Source: Brevibacterium daeguense (GTDB lineage: Bacteria; Actinomycetota; Actinomycetes; Actinomycetales; Brevibacteriaceae). From it: a stretch of 64,000 nt of DNA. Of the stretch, positions 36,074 to 45,131 are shown piece after piece. A program made the position numbers and the translations under genes. The notes under the pieces are model-generated. The model saw nothing but the letters and a program-made list of their open reading frames with translations. It had not been told where the DNA came from and did no database searches. The stretch covers positions 186,001-250,000 of the forward strand of contig NZ_JAJTWW010000004.1 of the NCBI RefSeq assembly GCF_021729135.1, given 5' to 3'. Each line of letters starts with the position of its first letter. Position 1 is the first letter of the stretch.

Positions 36074-37165
36074 TCAGGGAGCGTTCGGGGTGTCGACGGT
36101 GATCTCGCCGCTGATGATCTGCTCGCGCAGCGTGTCGATCTCGGTCTTGAGCTCGTCCGGGACCTGGTCCTCGAAGTCGTGGTACGGAGCCAGTCCCACA
36201 CCCTCGTTCTCGAGGGTGCCGACGTAGCTCTCGCTGCTGAACTGACCGGACTGCGCCTGCTCCAGCGTGTCGTAGACGGCGTTGGCGATCTGCTTCGTCA
36301 CGGAGGTCAGGATGTACTCGCCGTACTCGGTGGACTCGTAGCCGTCGGAGTCGACCCAGATCAGCTTGACGTTGTCGGCCTCGGACACGGCGGCTGCCGC
36401 ACCCAGGCCCACGGGACCGGCCACCGGCATGATGACATCAGCGCCCTGGGAGATGAACTGCTCGGTGAGCGTCTGGCCCTGGCCCTGGTTGTCGAAGTCG
36501 CCGGAGAAGGAGCCGTCCTGGGCCTCCTTGTCCCAGCCGAGCAGCTCGACCTCCTCGCCCTTGTCCTCGTTGTACTTGTCCACGCCGTCGGAGAAGCCGT
36601 CCATGAAGATCGACACGGATGGGATCTGCATGCCGCCGAAGGTCGCGACGGTGCCGGATTCCGACATGCCGGCCGCCAGGTACCCGGCGAGATACGCCGC
36701 CTCGGCCGTGTTGAACACGATCGGCTTGGCGTTCTCGATCTCGACCGGGTTGCCGTCGGCGTCGGTGAACATCGAGTCGACCACCGCGAAGTTCGCGTCG
36801 GGGTTGTTCTCCGCCGCGGTCTGCAGCGCGTCCTCCAGCAGGAAGCCCGCGCCGATCGTGAGGTTGCAGCCCTGCTGCACCATGCTGTCGACGTTCGGCG
36901 CGAAGTCGGCATCGCTCTGCGACTGGGCCTCGGCGTGCTCGATGCCGAGCTCGTCGACGGCCCGCTGCAACCCCTCATAGGTGGACTGGTTGAACGACTG
37001 GTCGTCCCAGCCGCCGGCGTCGGAGACGATGCAGCCCTTGAATTCGGCGGCGGCCTCGGTCGCGTCGCCGCCCGAGGACTCCTCCGGAGCCTCACCGCAG
37101 GCGGACAGGGTCAGGACGGCGGCAGCGGCGATCGCGGTGATCGGGGCCAGATACGAACGCTTCAC
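36074..37165 (-). CDS. BMP-family nucleoside-binding lipoprotein
   Basis: Extracytoplasmic receptor of the importer, 363 residues. The signal peptide ends in lipobox LSAC; the mature part has the BMP/PnrA fold with early motif DAGGWDDQSFNQSTYEGL (the DxGGxxDxSFN nucleoside site), NFAVVDS, EAAYLAGYLA and KLIWVDSDGYES. I choose the GTG at 37,165: AGGAG lies 10 nt upstream of it, but only 1 nt upstream of another in-frame GTG at 37,174. Substrate class (purine or pyrimidine nucleosides) is inferred from the family and from the neighbouring cdd. Confidence 0.9.
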   Translation of the reverse strand: MKRSYLAPITAIAAAAVLTLSACGEAPEESSGGDATEAAAEFKGCIVSDAGGWDDQSFNQSTYEGLQRAVDELGIEHAEAQSQSDADFAPNVDSMVQQGCNLTIGAGFLLEDALQTAAENNPDANFAVVDSMFTDADGNPVEIENAKPIVFNTAEAAYLAGYLAAGMSESGTVATFGGMQIPSVSIFMDGFSDGVDKYNEDKGEEVELLGWDKEAQDGSFSGDFDNQGQGQTLTEQFISQGADVIMPVAGPVGLGAAAAVSEADNVKLIWVDSDGYESTEYGEYILTSVTKQIANAVYDTLEQAQSGQFSSESYVGTLENEGVGLAPYHDFEDQVPDELKTEIDTLREQIISGEITVDTPNAP

Positions 37166-37342
37166 GAGATTCACTCCTGATTCGGCGGCGAGCAGTCGGA
37201 ACCGGAACCCGGCCCTGAGGCATTTCTGCTGATAGTCGTCTCAGCATAGACCGGGAAATCCCTCAGAGAATATCGCCACGCTAACGATTACTCGCGAGTT
37301 GGGGCTACCAGTTGGACTCACCAGCTGGGCCGCGGTCCCCGG

Positions 37343-38251
37343 TCACTCCTGCGGCACGCCGGGGGCCTCCGGGTCGATGTTGCGGATGATCAGGGAGCAG
37401 TCCTTGTCGGCGTACCCGTCGTCGACGAGCTTCTGCAGCGAGGAGTAGGCGACCTGCGCCGCGGGCAGCTCCACCCCGACCGACTCGGCACCGGCCAGGG
37501 CCAGGCCGACGTCCTTGTGGGCGAGCATCGCGGAGAAGGTCGCGTCGAAGCCCTTGTTGGCCGCCGCGGTCTCGACCACGCCGGGCACCGGGTACCAGGT
37601 GCGCAGCGGCCAGGAGTCGCCCGATGACACGTGCGCGATGTCCCAGAAGGTCTGCGCGTCCAGCCCCAGCTTGCGGGCCAGCACCGCGCCCTCGGCGGCG
37701 CCCTCCAGGCTGATCGCGAGCATCATGTTGTTGACGATCTTCGCCGCCTGCCCGAGTCCGCCGGCGCCAGCATAGAAGATGTTGCCCGCCATCGGGTCGA
37801 TGTAGGCCTTCGCCCGCTCCGCGTCGGCCTCGGATCCGCCGAGCATGAAAGTCAGCGTGCCCGCCGCGGCGCCGGAGATCCCGCCGGACACCGGCGCGTC
37901 CACGAAGGCGAAGCCGGACTTCTCGGCGGCTTCGTGGAGGGCCTGGGCCGACTCGACGTCGATCGTCGAGGAATCGACCAGCAGCGCCTCGGTCGAGGCG
38001 GTCTCGAACACGCCGCCGGCGTCGAGGTACACGCTCCGGGCGTGCTCGCCCTTGGGCAGCATGGTGAAGACGGCTTCGGCACCGTCGACCGCCTCGGCGA
38101 TGGATCCGCACGCGGTCACTCCGCCCGCCTCCGCCTCGGCGACGGCCTGCGAGTTGAGGTCGTAGCCGCGCACCGTGTGCCCGGCCGCCACCAGATTTTT
38201 CGTCATCGGCTTGCCCATGTTGCCCAGGCCGATCCACCCGATCGTCGCCAT
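37343..38251 (-). CDS. mmsB: 3-hydroxyisobutyrate dehydrogenase-like enzyme
   Basis: A 302-residue beta-hydroxyacid dehydrogenase. The N-terminal Rossmann motif is GWIGLGNMGKPM, the substrate loop DAPVSGGISGAAAGTLTFM is complete, and the catalytic Lys is in KIVNNMMLA. The ATG at 38,251 is preceded by AAGGAGG with good spacing; an in-frame ATG 15 nt upstream is not. The likely role is oxidation of 3-hydroxyisobutyrate to methylmalonate semialdehyde in valine breakdown. Tartronate-semialdehyde reductase is an alternative. It diverges from a LysR gene that may control it. Confidence 0.82.
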   Translation of the reverse strand: MATIGWIGLGNMGKPMTKNLVAAGHTVRGYDLNSQAVAEAEAGGVTACGSIAEAVDGAEAVFTMLPKGEHARSVYLDAGGVFETASTEALLVDSSTIDVESAQALHEAAEKSGFAFVDAPVSGGISGAAAGTLTFMLGGSEADAERAKAYIDPMAGNIFYAGAGGLGQAAKIVNNMMLAISLEGAAEGAVLARKLGLDAQTFWDIAHVSSGDSWPLRTWYPVPGVVETAAANKGFDATFSAMLAHKDVGLALAGAESVGVELPAAQVAYSSLQKLVDDGYADKDCSLIIRNIDPEAPGVPQE

Positions 38252-38338
38252 TGTGCCTCCTTGCACGTCGTTCGACTCAGTCTGCAGGACACAGCCTACG
38301 ACGCGCGGGCCGCTGCCGCGAGCGCCTAGGATGCGGCC

Positions 38339-39298
38339 ATGCCGAATGTCCCCACATCACCGACTGCCCCTGCGCCTGATGCGCCCGCCTCCGCCGCCGG
38401 GCAGGTGTCGCCGGAGGATCTGCTGACGCTGCTGGCCGTCGCCCGGCTGGGCAAGTACACGGCCGCGGCCCACAGCCTCGGCATCAACCACACGACCGTC
38501 TCGCGCCGGATCGCAGCTTTGGAGAACAGCATCGGGGATCGAGTGCTCCACAGCGCCTCCGAAGGGTGGGAGCTCACCGCCCGCGGTCGCGAGCTGCTGT
38601 CGGTCGCCGAGGACATCGAGGCAGCGCTGAGCCGGGTCTACCCCGCCCCGGCCGGGTCCGGCCGGCTCACCGGCATGGTGCGGGTCGCAGCTCCCGAGGG
38701 GTTCTGCCTGACGTGGGCCGCTCCAGCCCTCACCGAGCTGCAGAAGCGCCATCCCGGCCTGCAGGTCGAGCTCATCGCCTCGACTCAGCGGGCTCGGCAG
38801 TACCGCTCCGGGGTGGACATCGAGATCATGCCCGGCCGGCCCAACGTCTCCCGCTCCCTGGCCTACCGGCTCAACGACTACAGTCTGGGCCTGTTCGCCA
38901 CCGCGGAATACCTGGCCCGGCACGGCACCCCGTCCTCCGAGGAGGAGCTGCCGCGACACCGCATCGTCTACTACATCGAGCACCTGCACGGCATCGACTC
39001 CCTCGACACCGCCGGCCGCCGACTGCCCGAGGCGCCGCAGGGCTTCCTGCGCTCGAACTCGATGCTCATCCATGTGCGCGCCGCCCGGGCCGGCGCCGGG
39101 ATCGGTCTGATTCCCACCTACCTGGGCGAGACCCACCCGGAACTCGTCCGCGTGCTGCCGCAGCTGGATCACCGCATCACGTACTGGGCGAGCGTCCGCA
39201 AGGAAGCGCTGCGCAATCGCGGGGTCCGGGCCGCGCTCGAGGTGCTCCGCGAGTTCTGCTCGCTGCCTCCGGAGACGCCGGTCGCCCCGGGGCGGTGA
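38339..39298 (+). CDS. LysR-family transcriptional regulator
   Basis: A 319-residue regulator. After a Pro/Ala-rich N-terminus of about 22 residues comes a LysR winged helix-turn-helix: LLTLLAVARLGKYTAAAHSLGINHTTVSRRIAALE. The effector domain starts near residue 110 (GMVRVAAPEGFCLTWAAPAL). It is divergent from the 3-hydroxyisobutyrate dehydrogenase gene with 87 bp between them and converges on a second dehydrogenase gene, so either could be its target. Inducer unknown. Confidence 0.88.
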   Translation: MPNVPTSPTAPAPDAPASAAGQVSPEDLLTLLAVARLGKYTAAAHSLGINHTTVSRRIAALENSIGDRVLHSASEGWELTARGRELLSVAEDIEAALSRVYPAPAGSGRLTGMVRVAAPEGFCLTWAAPALTELQKRHPGLQVELIASTQRARQYRSGVDIEIMPGRPNVSRSLAYRLNDYSLGLFATAEYLARHGTPSSEEELPRHRIVYYIEHLHGIDSLDTAGRRLPEAPQGFLRSNSMLIHVRAARAGAGIGLIPTYLGETHPELVRVLPQLDHRITYWASVRKEALRNRGVRAALEVLREFCSLPPETPVAPGR

Positions 39299-39363
39299 CC
39301 GGCAGGTGTCCCGCTACATGCCGACCAGCCGGCCCGGGGCGAACCAGCAGCCCGGCTGCCCCG

Positions 39364-40149
39364 CTATCCCGCCGACCAGCCGCCGTCGACGAGGTGGTCG
39401 GCACCGGTGATCACGCTCGCCGCGTCCGAGGCGAGGAACAGTGCCAGCTCGGCCACCTCCTCGGGCGTGGCCAGCCTGGGCACCGCCGAGTGGGCGAGGA
39501 ACACCTCGTCCATCACCTCGTCCTCGCTGATGCCGCGCGTGCTCGCCTGGTCGGCGATCTGCTTCTCGATCAGCGGCGTCATCACGTAGCCGGGGTTGAT
39601 CGCGTTGCAGGTGACGCCGTGCCGACCGCCCTCGAGCGCCGTCGTCTTCGTCAGTCCCATGAGCCCGTGCTTGGCGGCGACATAGGCGCTCTTGTACGGC
39701 GAGGCCCGCACCCCGTGGACCGAGCTCATGTTGATGATCCGTCCCCAGCCGCGCTCGTACATCGTCGGCAGCGCGGCCTTGGTCAGCAGGAACGGCGCCT
39801 CGAGCATCAGCCGCTGGATGAGCTGCCACTCCGCCAGCGGGAACTCCTCGATCGCGTGGATCCGCTGGATGCCGGCGTTGTTGACGAGGATGTCGACGTC
39901 GAGCTCGATCCCGTCGAGCTCCTCCGTCTGCGAGAAGTCCACCACCCAGGCCTCGCCGCCGACCGCCTCGGCTGCCTCCCGGGCCGCCTGCTCGTCGATA
40001 TCGGCGACGGTGACGCGGGCGCCGGCTCCCGCCAGAGCCGAGGCGATCGCTCGCCCCAGCCCCGACGCGGCCCCGGTGACCAGCGCCTTCCGGCCGGCGA
40101 TGCCGCTGTGCGCGGCGCCGGCGGCGGTCCGGTCCGCTGACTCAGACAT
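39364..40149 (-). CDS. 3-hydroxybutyrate dehydrogenase-like short-chain dehydrogenase
   Basis: A 261-residue NAD-dependent short-chain dehydrogenase. The cofactor motif is TGAASGLG (25-32), followed by NNAG, the catalytic Ser in NMSSVHG, YxxxK in AYVAAKHG, and a substrate-binding segment AINPGYVMTPLIEKQI with the family hallmark YVxTPLxxxQ of D-3-hydroxybutyrate dehydrogenases, plus a C-terminal DGGWSAG. It overlaps the transporter gene upstream by 8 nt, so the two are co-expressed. Role: D-3-hydroxybutyrate to acetoacetate, in the cytosol. Confidence 0.82.
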   Translation of the reverse strand: MSESADRTAAGAAHSGIAGRKALVTGAASGLGRAIASALAGAGARVTVADIDEQAAREAAEAVGGEAWVVDFSQTEELDGIELDVDILVNNAGIQRIHAIEEFPLAEWQLIQRLMLEAPFLLTKAALPTMYERGWGRIINMSSVHGVRASPYKSAYVAAKHGLMGLTKTTALEGGRHGVTCNAINPGYVMTPLIEKQIADQASTRGISEDEVMDEVFLAHSAVPRLATPEEVAELALFLASDAASVITGADHLVDGGWSAG

Positions 40150-41503
40150 CGGCGCTCCTCTCCCCTGCCCGGCGCTCCCGGTCGACCCGGTCGATCTCCG
40201 CGAGGTCGATGCCGCTCGTCTCCCGGGTGAACATCAGGGCGACGAATGAGATCGCGGCGGCGATGAGCAGGTAGATCGCGATCGGGACCCAGGTGCCGTA
40301 GTTGCTCAGCAGCGAGGTCGCGATGATCGGCGCCATCGAACCGGCCACGATCGACGTCACCTGATAGCCGAGCGAGACGCCCGAGTACCGCATCCGGGTC
40401 GGGAACATCTCGGCCATGATCGCCGGCTGGCCCGCGTACATCAGAGCGTGGAAGATCAGTCCGATCGCGATCGCGATGAAGATCACCAGATCGTCGCCGG
40501 TGTTGAACATCGGGAAGGCGAAGAAGCCCCACGAGGCGGTCAGCACGATGCCGATGCCGTAGGGAAGCTTCCGGCCCACGATGTCGGTCATCTTGCCGAC
40601 CAGCGGCACGACGACTGCATGGATGGCGTGCGCGCCGAGCAGCAGACCGAGGATCTCCAGGCTGTCGATGCCCACCTGCACCGACAGGTACGTGATGGAG
40701 AACGTGACGACGAGGTAGTAGTGGATGTTCTCCACGAACCGCAGCCCCATGGCGGTGAAGACTCCGCGCGGGTAGCGCTTGAATACCTCGGCGACGCCGT
40801 ACCCGGCTTCGCCCTCCACGACCTGCTCCTGCGCCTCCTGGAAGATCGGCGCGTCGGTGACCTTGGTGCGGATGTACCAGCCGATGAACACGATGACTGC
40901 CGACAGCCAGAACGCCACGCGCCAGCCCCAGGCCAGGAAGGCGTCATCGGACAGCACAGCCACCAGGCCGAACAGCACGCCGGTGGCCAGCAGGTTGCCC
41001 AGCGGGACCGCCGCCTGCGGCCAGGACGCCCAGAAGCCGCGCGCATTGCGCGGGGAGTGCTCGGCGACGAGCAGCACTGCGCCGCCCCATTCGCCGCCGA
41101 CGGCGAAGCCCTGGACGAAGCGCAGGATGACCAGCAGCGTCGGGGCGAGGTAGCCGATCTGGCCGAAGGTCGGCAGACATCCCATCAGGAAGGTCGACAC
41201 GCCGACGAGGATGATCGACAGCTGCAGGAGCTTCTTGCGGCCGTACTTGTCACCGAAGTGGCCGAAGACGATCCCGCCGAGGGGGCGGGCGATGAAGCCG
41301 ACCGCGTAGGTCACGAAGGCGGCGATGATGGCGTTGAACGGGTTGTCCGACGGCGGGAACAGGATGAGGTTGAAGACCAGCGTGGCGGCTGCCGCGTAGA
41401 GGAAGAACTCGTACCATTCGACGATGGTGCCTGCCATGGAGGCGGCGACCACGCGCTGGAGCTTGGTCCTCTCCTCCGGCCGCAGCGTATCTGACGTGCT
41501 CAT
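40142..41503 (-). CDS. MHS-family MFS transporter
   Basis: A 453-residue, 12-helix major-facilitator protein of the metabolite:H+ symporter (MHS, KgtP/ProP-like) group: GTIVEWYEFFLYAAAA at the first helix, FIARPLGGIVFGHFGDKYGRKK in loop 2-3, GGEWGGAVLLVAEHSPRNARG in loop 4-5. I choose ATG 41,503, with AGAAGGAG upstream, over one 30 nt earlier. The 8-nt overlap with the hydroxybutyrate dehydrogenase gene suggests a hydroxy or keto acid as substrate; that is inference. Confidence 0.88.
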   Translation of the reverse strand: MSTSDTLRPEERTKLQRVVAASMAGTIVEWYEFFLYAAAATLVFNLILFPPSDNPFNAIIAAFVTYAVGFIARPLGGIVFGHFGDKYGRKKLLQLSIILVGVSTFLMGCLPTFGQIGYLAPTLLVILRFVQGFAVGGEWGGAVLLVAEHSPRNARGFWASWPQAAVPLGNLLATGVLFGLVAVLSDDAFLAWGWRVAFWLSAVIVFIGWYIRTKVTDAPIFQEAQEQVVEGEAGYGVAEVFKRYPRGVFTAMGLRFVENIHYYLVVTFSITYLSVQVGIDSLEILGLLLGAHAIHAVVVPLVGKMTDIVGRKLPYGIGIVLTASWGFFAFPMFNTGDDLVIFIAIAIGLIFHALMYAGQPAIMAEMFPTRMRYSGVSLGYQVTSIVAGSMAPIIATSLLSNYGTWVPIAIYLLIAAAISFVALMFTRETSGIDLAEIDRVDRERRAGERSADV

Positions 41504-41550
41504 GATGCTCCTTCTGGCTCGTCCCCTGCGCACAGCGGTGTGGCAGGAGG

Positions 41551-41574
41551 TCCGGTCACATCTTCATGACCGGA
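41551..41574. promoter_or_regulatory. inverted repeat upstream of the transporter-dehydrogenase pair
   Basis: Arms TCCGGTCA (41,551-41,558) and TGACCGGA (41,567-41,574) with an 8-nt gap, 48-71 bp upstream of the transporter ATG. The arrangement suits an operator or activator site; no regulator can be assigned. Confidence 0.5.
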
Positions 41575-41686
41575 TACGATCCCCCATCCTGGCCACTCCC
41601 GCCGCGGCGATCAAGCACCGCAACCGCTTTGTGACCTGAGCGAATTCGCAGATGACATGTGCTCGCGTGTGCACTCATGCGCAGAT

Positions 41687-41708
41687 TCGACCCTGTGAGC
41701 AGGGTCGA
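41687..41708 (-). terminator. hairpin after the CopD-CtaG gene
   Basis: Arms TCGACCCTG and CAGGGTCGA around a 4-nt loop (41,687-41,708), beginning 12 nt after the stop of the upstream minus-strand gene at 41,720. It is GC-rich with no T tract; the position suits termination. Confidence 0.6.
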
Positions 41709-41719
41709 TGCCGCGGGAC

Positions 41720-43792
41720 TCAACGTTCATTGAGCTTGGAGAGCATCTCGTTGTAGGCGCTGAGCTCCGCGTCGCCGGAGCGGTCCTCGGCCCGGTCGCG
41801 GCGCTTGGCCTCCCGGTCGGAGGAGCGGGCCCACTGGGTCGCGACGATGATCGCGAGGATGAGCGTGGGGAACTCGCCGATGCCCCAGGCGATCTCACCG
41901 CCGCGGACCTGATCGTCGATCGCGGGGATCCAGCCGTGCCCGATGTTGCCGTACCAATCGCCTTCGATCAGGGAGGTCGAGGACATGACCGACACCCCGA
42001 AGAAGGCGTGGAATGCCATGGTCACGAGCAGCACGAGGAGACGGACCGGGTAGTTGAACCGGTTGACGCCCGGGTCGATGCCGATCATGGACTGCGCGAA
42101 CAGGTATCCGGCTGCCAGGAAGTGGGCGATCATGAGCTCATGACCCAGATGGGTCTCGAGCGCGTACCACATGACCCCCGTGTAGTAGAAGACCACGAGC
42201 GAGCCGGCGAAGTTGATCGCCGCCACCACGGGGTGCGCCCAGAACCTCAGGTACGGGGAATGCACTGCGCCGAGTATCCACTCCCGGAAGCCGCGGGACC
42301 CGTCGGTCCGCGGTCTGACCGCGCGCATGAGCAGGGTGATGGGAGCGCCGAGCACCATCGGCAGCGGAACTGCCATCACCAGCAGCATGTGCTGGATCAT
42401 GTGGGCCGAGAACAGCACCCGGCCATACACGGCGGCGCCGCCCGAGGTGACGTAGAACAGCCCGGCCATGCCCACCAGCCACAGGATCAGCCGGTGCACA
42501 GGCCAGGAGTCACCGCGCCGCCGCACGCGGACGAATCCGGCGATGTACGCGACCGACAGGCCCACGGTGACGACCACCCACAGCGGGTCGATCTGCCACT
42601 CGAGGAAGAAGTTCGCCCAGCTCGGGGGCGGAGGCAGCGGCTCACGCGTGAGGATCTCGGCCGGGGTGGGGCTCGCCGACGGCTCATCGGGAACGGGGGG
42701 CTGCGAGCGCGAGAGCACCACGCCCAGCGACATCACTGCACCGAACAGCAGTGTCTCGACGCCGAGCAGACGCCAGAGCTCGGTGCGCGAGCTCGGGGCG
42801 CCGCTCTGCAGACGGCCGATGACGAAGGAGCGGTGCCAGTACCCGATGACTCCGAGCACCACGGTGATGAGGATCTTGCCGACGATGACCAGGCCGTACG
42901 GGCTCATCCAGTCGTCGAGCGAGCCGACTCGCAGGCTTGCGTTGACCAGGCCCGAATAGACCATGAGCACCCAGGAGAACAGCGCCAGCGCTGAGAAGCG
43001 GGAGACGAGCACCGGCAGGTCGTCGCGCGGGGTGAGCACGGGCGCCAGCAGCGCCATCGCCACCAGACCGCCGAGCCACAGGACGACGGCCACGAGGTGA
43101 AGGCCGATGCTGTTGACCGCCTGCAGGTGCCCGCTCGCCTCAGCGGCATGGCCCATGAGTGCCTGCGGGATCAGCGGCAGCGCGCTGAGCACGGTGGTCA
43201 GCGCGATGCCGGTGTGGCTGCGCAGGGCGAAGACGAGAGTCGACACGGCGGCTGCCAGCAGCACGATGAGGGTCCACATCTGGCCGTACGGCACCTGGGT
43301 GACGTAGACGCCCAGCTGCGCGGTGAAGTCTCCCTGGAAGGCCTGCGCGCCGGCGGTGTCGACGAATGTCAGGACGAGCACCGCCACGGCGCTGATCGTC
43401 CACACGACCGAGGCGACCTCGGCGACGAGCAGGCTGCCGGTCCACGCCGGGTCGAGTTCGACGGGCACCTCGGCCGCCTTCTTGCGGTCCCGGTTCCGGA
43501 TCCGCCTGGCAGGGCTGCGCGGGAACACCAGGGTGGCCAGCACCAGCGCGCCGATCGTCACCGCCATCGCGGCGTCGAACAGGAACTCCGCGATCGGCAG
43601 CCCGAACCGACCGAGCGGACCGGCATCATTGAGGAGGGTGGGAGCGGCCGCGCCGGTGAAGTCCAGCGCAATGGCGCCGACGACGAACCCTGCGAGCAGG
43701 AATCCCGGAATGGTCGCCAGGCGCAGCCGCGCGGCTGAGCGGGAGGATTCCGAACGGCCGGTCGTGGAGGTGCGGGCTGCTGTGGTGCTCAC
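41720..43792 (-). CDS. CopD-CtaG fusion membrane protein
   Basis: A 690-residue polytopic protein. The N-terminal half (to about residue 370) matches copper-resistance CopD: FLFDAAMAVTIGALVLA, LHLVAVVLWLGGLVAMALLAPVL and RFSALALFSWVLMVYSGLVNA. The C-terminal half from about 400 is CtaG-like (caa3-type oxidase assembly): WQIDPLWVVVTVGLSVAYIA, LFSAHMIQHMLLVMAVPLPMVLGAP and the helix around AHFLAAGYLFAQSM. It is expected to move or deliver copper for cytochrome oxidase assembly in the membrane. It overlaps the nitrilase gene upstream by 4 nt. Confidence 0.85.
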   Translation of the reverse strand: MSTTAARTSTTGRSESSRSAARLRLATIPGFLLAGFVVGAIALDFTGAAAPTLLNDAGPLGRFGLPIAEFLFDAAMAVTIGALVLATLVFPRSPARRIRNRDRKKAAEVPVELDPAWTGSLLVAEVASVVWTISAVAVLVLTFVDTAGAQAFQGDFTAQLGVYVTQVPYGQMWTLIVLLAAAVSTLVFALRSHTGIALTTVLSALPLIPQALMGHAAEASGHLQAVNSIGLHLVAVVLWLGGLVAMALLAPVLTPRDDLPVLVSRFSALALFSWVLMVYSGLVNASLRVGSLDDWMSPYGLVIVGKILITVVLGVIGYWHRSFVIGRLQSGAPSSRTELWRLLGVETLLFGAVMSLGVVLSRSQPPVPDEPSASPTPAEILTREPLPPPPSWANFFLEWQIDPLWVVVTVGLSVAYIAGFVRVRRRGDSWPVHRLILWLVGMAGLFYVTSGGAAVYGRVLFSAHMIQHMLLVMAVPLPMVLGAPITLLMRAVRPRTDGSRGFREWILGAVHSPYLRFWAHPVVAAINFAGSLVVFYYTGVMWYALETHLGHELMIAHFLAAGYLFAQSMIGIDPGVNRFNYPVRLLVLLVTMAFHAFFGVSVMSSTSLIEGDWYGNIGHGWIPAIDDQVRGGEIAWGIGEFPTLILAIIVATQWARSSDREAKRRDRAEDRSGDAELSAYNEMLSKLNER

Positions 43793-44661
43793 CGGGACTC
43801 GGACAGGTTCAGCCGTCGGTCGTGGAGAGCGGGGAAGCTGCGCCTGCGCTCGTGGATCGCGTCGATGTCGATGTCTGCGACGATGACGGTCTCATCACTG
43901 GCCGCCTCGGCGAGCACTGAGCCCGAGGCGTCCACGATCACCGACTGCCCGCCCATCTCGGTGCCGGCATGGTAGCCCGCGGTGTTGCAGGCCACGAGGG
44001 CGAAGAAGTCCTCGGCCGCGCGGGCGCGGGAGAACAGGCTCCAGTGGTCCACCCGAGGCGCCGGCCAGGCCGCCGGAACCGCCACCACCTCGGCGCCGGC
44101 GTCGAGCAGAGCGCGGAACAGCTCCGGGAACCGGAGGTCGTAGCAGGTGGCCAGGCCCAGCGTGACAGTCCGGCCGTCGACGTCGAGCGGCACAGTGACG
44201 ATGTCCTGGCCCGCCTCGATGAGCTTGGGCTCGCCGGAGCCGAAGCCGAAGCGGTGGATCTTGCGGTATCGGGCGACGACCTCACCGGCCGGCGACACCA
44301 CGACGGACGTGTTCCACAGTCCTCGCGAGCCGTCGGGCAGCTCGGGCATCGCGGTGACATCGTAGTCATGGGCGGCGATCCGCTCCAGGGCCTCCGCATC
44401 CGCCTCGAGGATCGAGCCCAGGTGGACGTAGGCGCCGATCTCCCGCGCGACGGCGGACAGCGCCTGGACCGTCGGGCCGCTCTCGACGGTCTCCGCGCGC
44501 CGGCCCCAGTCCCGGTAGGAGAACCCGCCGGGCGACCACAGCTCCGGCAGCACGACGAGGTCAGATCCCCGCTGGGCGCGGACGAGCTGGACGGCCCGTT
44601 CGATTCGGGCCGGCTGGGAATCCTCGTCGGTGTAGGACAACTGAATCGCTGAAACTCGCAT
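43789..44661 (-). CDS. carbon-nitrogen hydrolase (nitrilase superfamily)
   Basis: A 290-residue cytosolic amidase. The catalytic triad is Glu40 (VVLPELW), Lys134 (RYRKIHRFGF) and Cys173 (LATCYDLRFPEL), with a further conserved Glu expected nearby. The DLRFPELFRAL motif and DRWSLFSRARAAED-like segment place it with omega-amidase/Nit2-type enzymes that act on deaminated glutamine or asparagine, though the substrate cannot be settled from sequence. It overlaps the CopD-CtaG gene, an association with no evident metabolic logic. Confidence 0.85.
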   Translation of the reverse strand: MRVSAIQLSYTDEDSQPARIERAVQLVRAQRGSDLVVLPELWSPGGFSYRDWGRRAETVESGPTVQALSAVAREIGAYVHLGSILEADAEALERIAAHDYDVTAMPELPDGSRGLWNTSVVVSPAGEVVARYRKIHRFGFGSGEPKLIEAGQDIVTVPLDVDGRTVTLGLATCYDLRFPELFRALLDAGAEVVAVPAAWPAPRVDHWSLFSRARAAEDFFALVACNTAGYHAGTEMGGQSVIVDASGSVLAEAASDETVIVADIDIDAIHERRRSFPALHDRRLNLSESR

Positions 44662-44733
44662 GCATCAAGGGTAGTCGCGCGGCGGTTGAGGGACCAACGG
44701 CGGCCCTGCCGCTCACTGCCCGAGAACAGCAGA

Positions 44734-44764
44734 AAGGCCCGGATCCGCAATGGATCCGGGCCTT
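44734..44764 (-). terminator. intrinsic terminator of the HU gene
   Basis: Perfect 13-bp stem: AAGGCCCGGATCC (44,734-44,746), loop GCAAT, GGATCCGGGCCTT (44,752-44,764), 19 bp past the HU stop. Read on the minus strand it ends in CTTTCT, a short T-rich tail. Confidence 0.88.
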
Positions 44765-44782
44765 CGAGCCTGGTGCGAGGAC

Positions 44783-45073
44783 TTACTTGTCCGGAGAACC
44801 TGCAGCGGCCTTGAGCTTGGAACCGGCAGAGAGCTTGACCGAGTAGCCGGCGGCGATCTGGATCTCCTCGCCGGTCTGCGGGTTGCGACCCTTGCGAGCG
44901 GCACGCTCGGTGCGCTCGATGGACAGCCAGCCCGGGATGGTGAGCTTCTCACCCTCGGCGACGACATTCGAGAACGACTCGAAGATTCCGTCGAGCACGT
45001 CGGAGACCTGCTTCTGCGTCAGTCCGGTGCTTTCTGCAACCTCGGAGACGAGCTCACTGCGGTTCTTAGCCAT
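44783..45073 (-). CDS. hup: HU-family DNA-binding protein
   Basis: A 96-residue nucleoid protein. Matches HU: MAKNRSELVSEVAESTGLTQKQVSDVLDGIFE helices, the beta-arm region with GRNPQTGEEIQIAA (GRNPxTG is the family signature) and a final AGSKLKAAAG. The ATG at 45,073 has AGGAGG upstream, preferred to an in-frame ATG 21 nt earlier. It lacks the Lys/Ala-rich tail of mycobacterial HU. It may be transcribed from its own promoter in the 58-bp gap after rpsN. Confidence 0.93.
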   Translation of the reverse strand: MAKNRSELVSEVAESTGLTQKQVSDVLDGIFESFSNVVAEGEKLTIPGWLSIERTERAARKGRNPQTGEEIQIAAGYSVKLSAGSKLKAAAGSPDK

Positions 45074-45131
45074 GGTGTGTCCTCCTCGGGACATAGGGTC
45101 CTTTGCTAACCGGTAACGAACCTACCAGAGA

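Noticed and set aside
38252..38338. LysR T-N11-A box between the divergent dehydrogenase and LysR genes
   Set aside because: No symmetrical T-N11-A pair could be picked out from chance matches.
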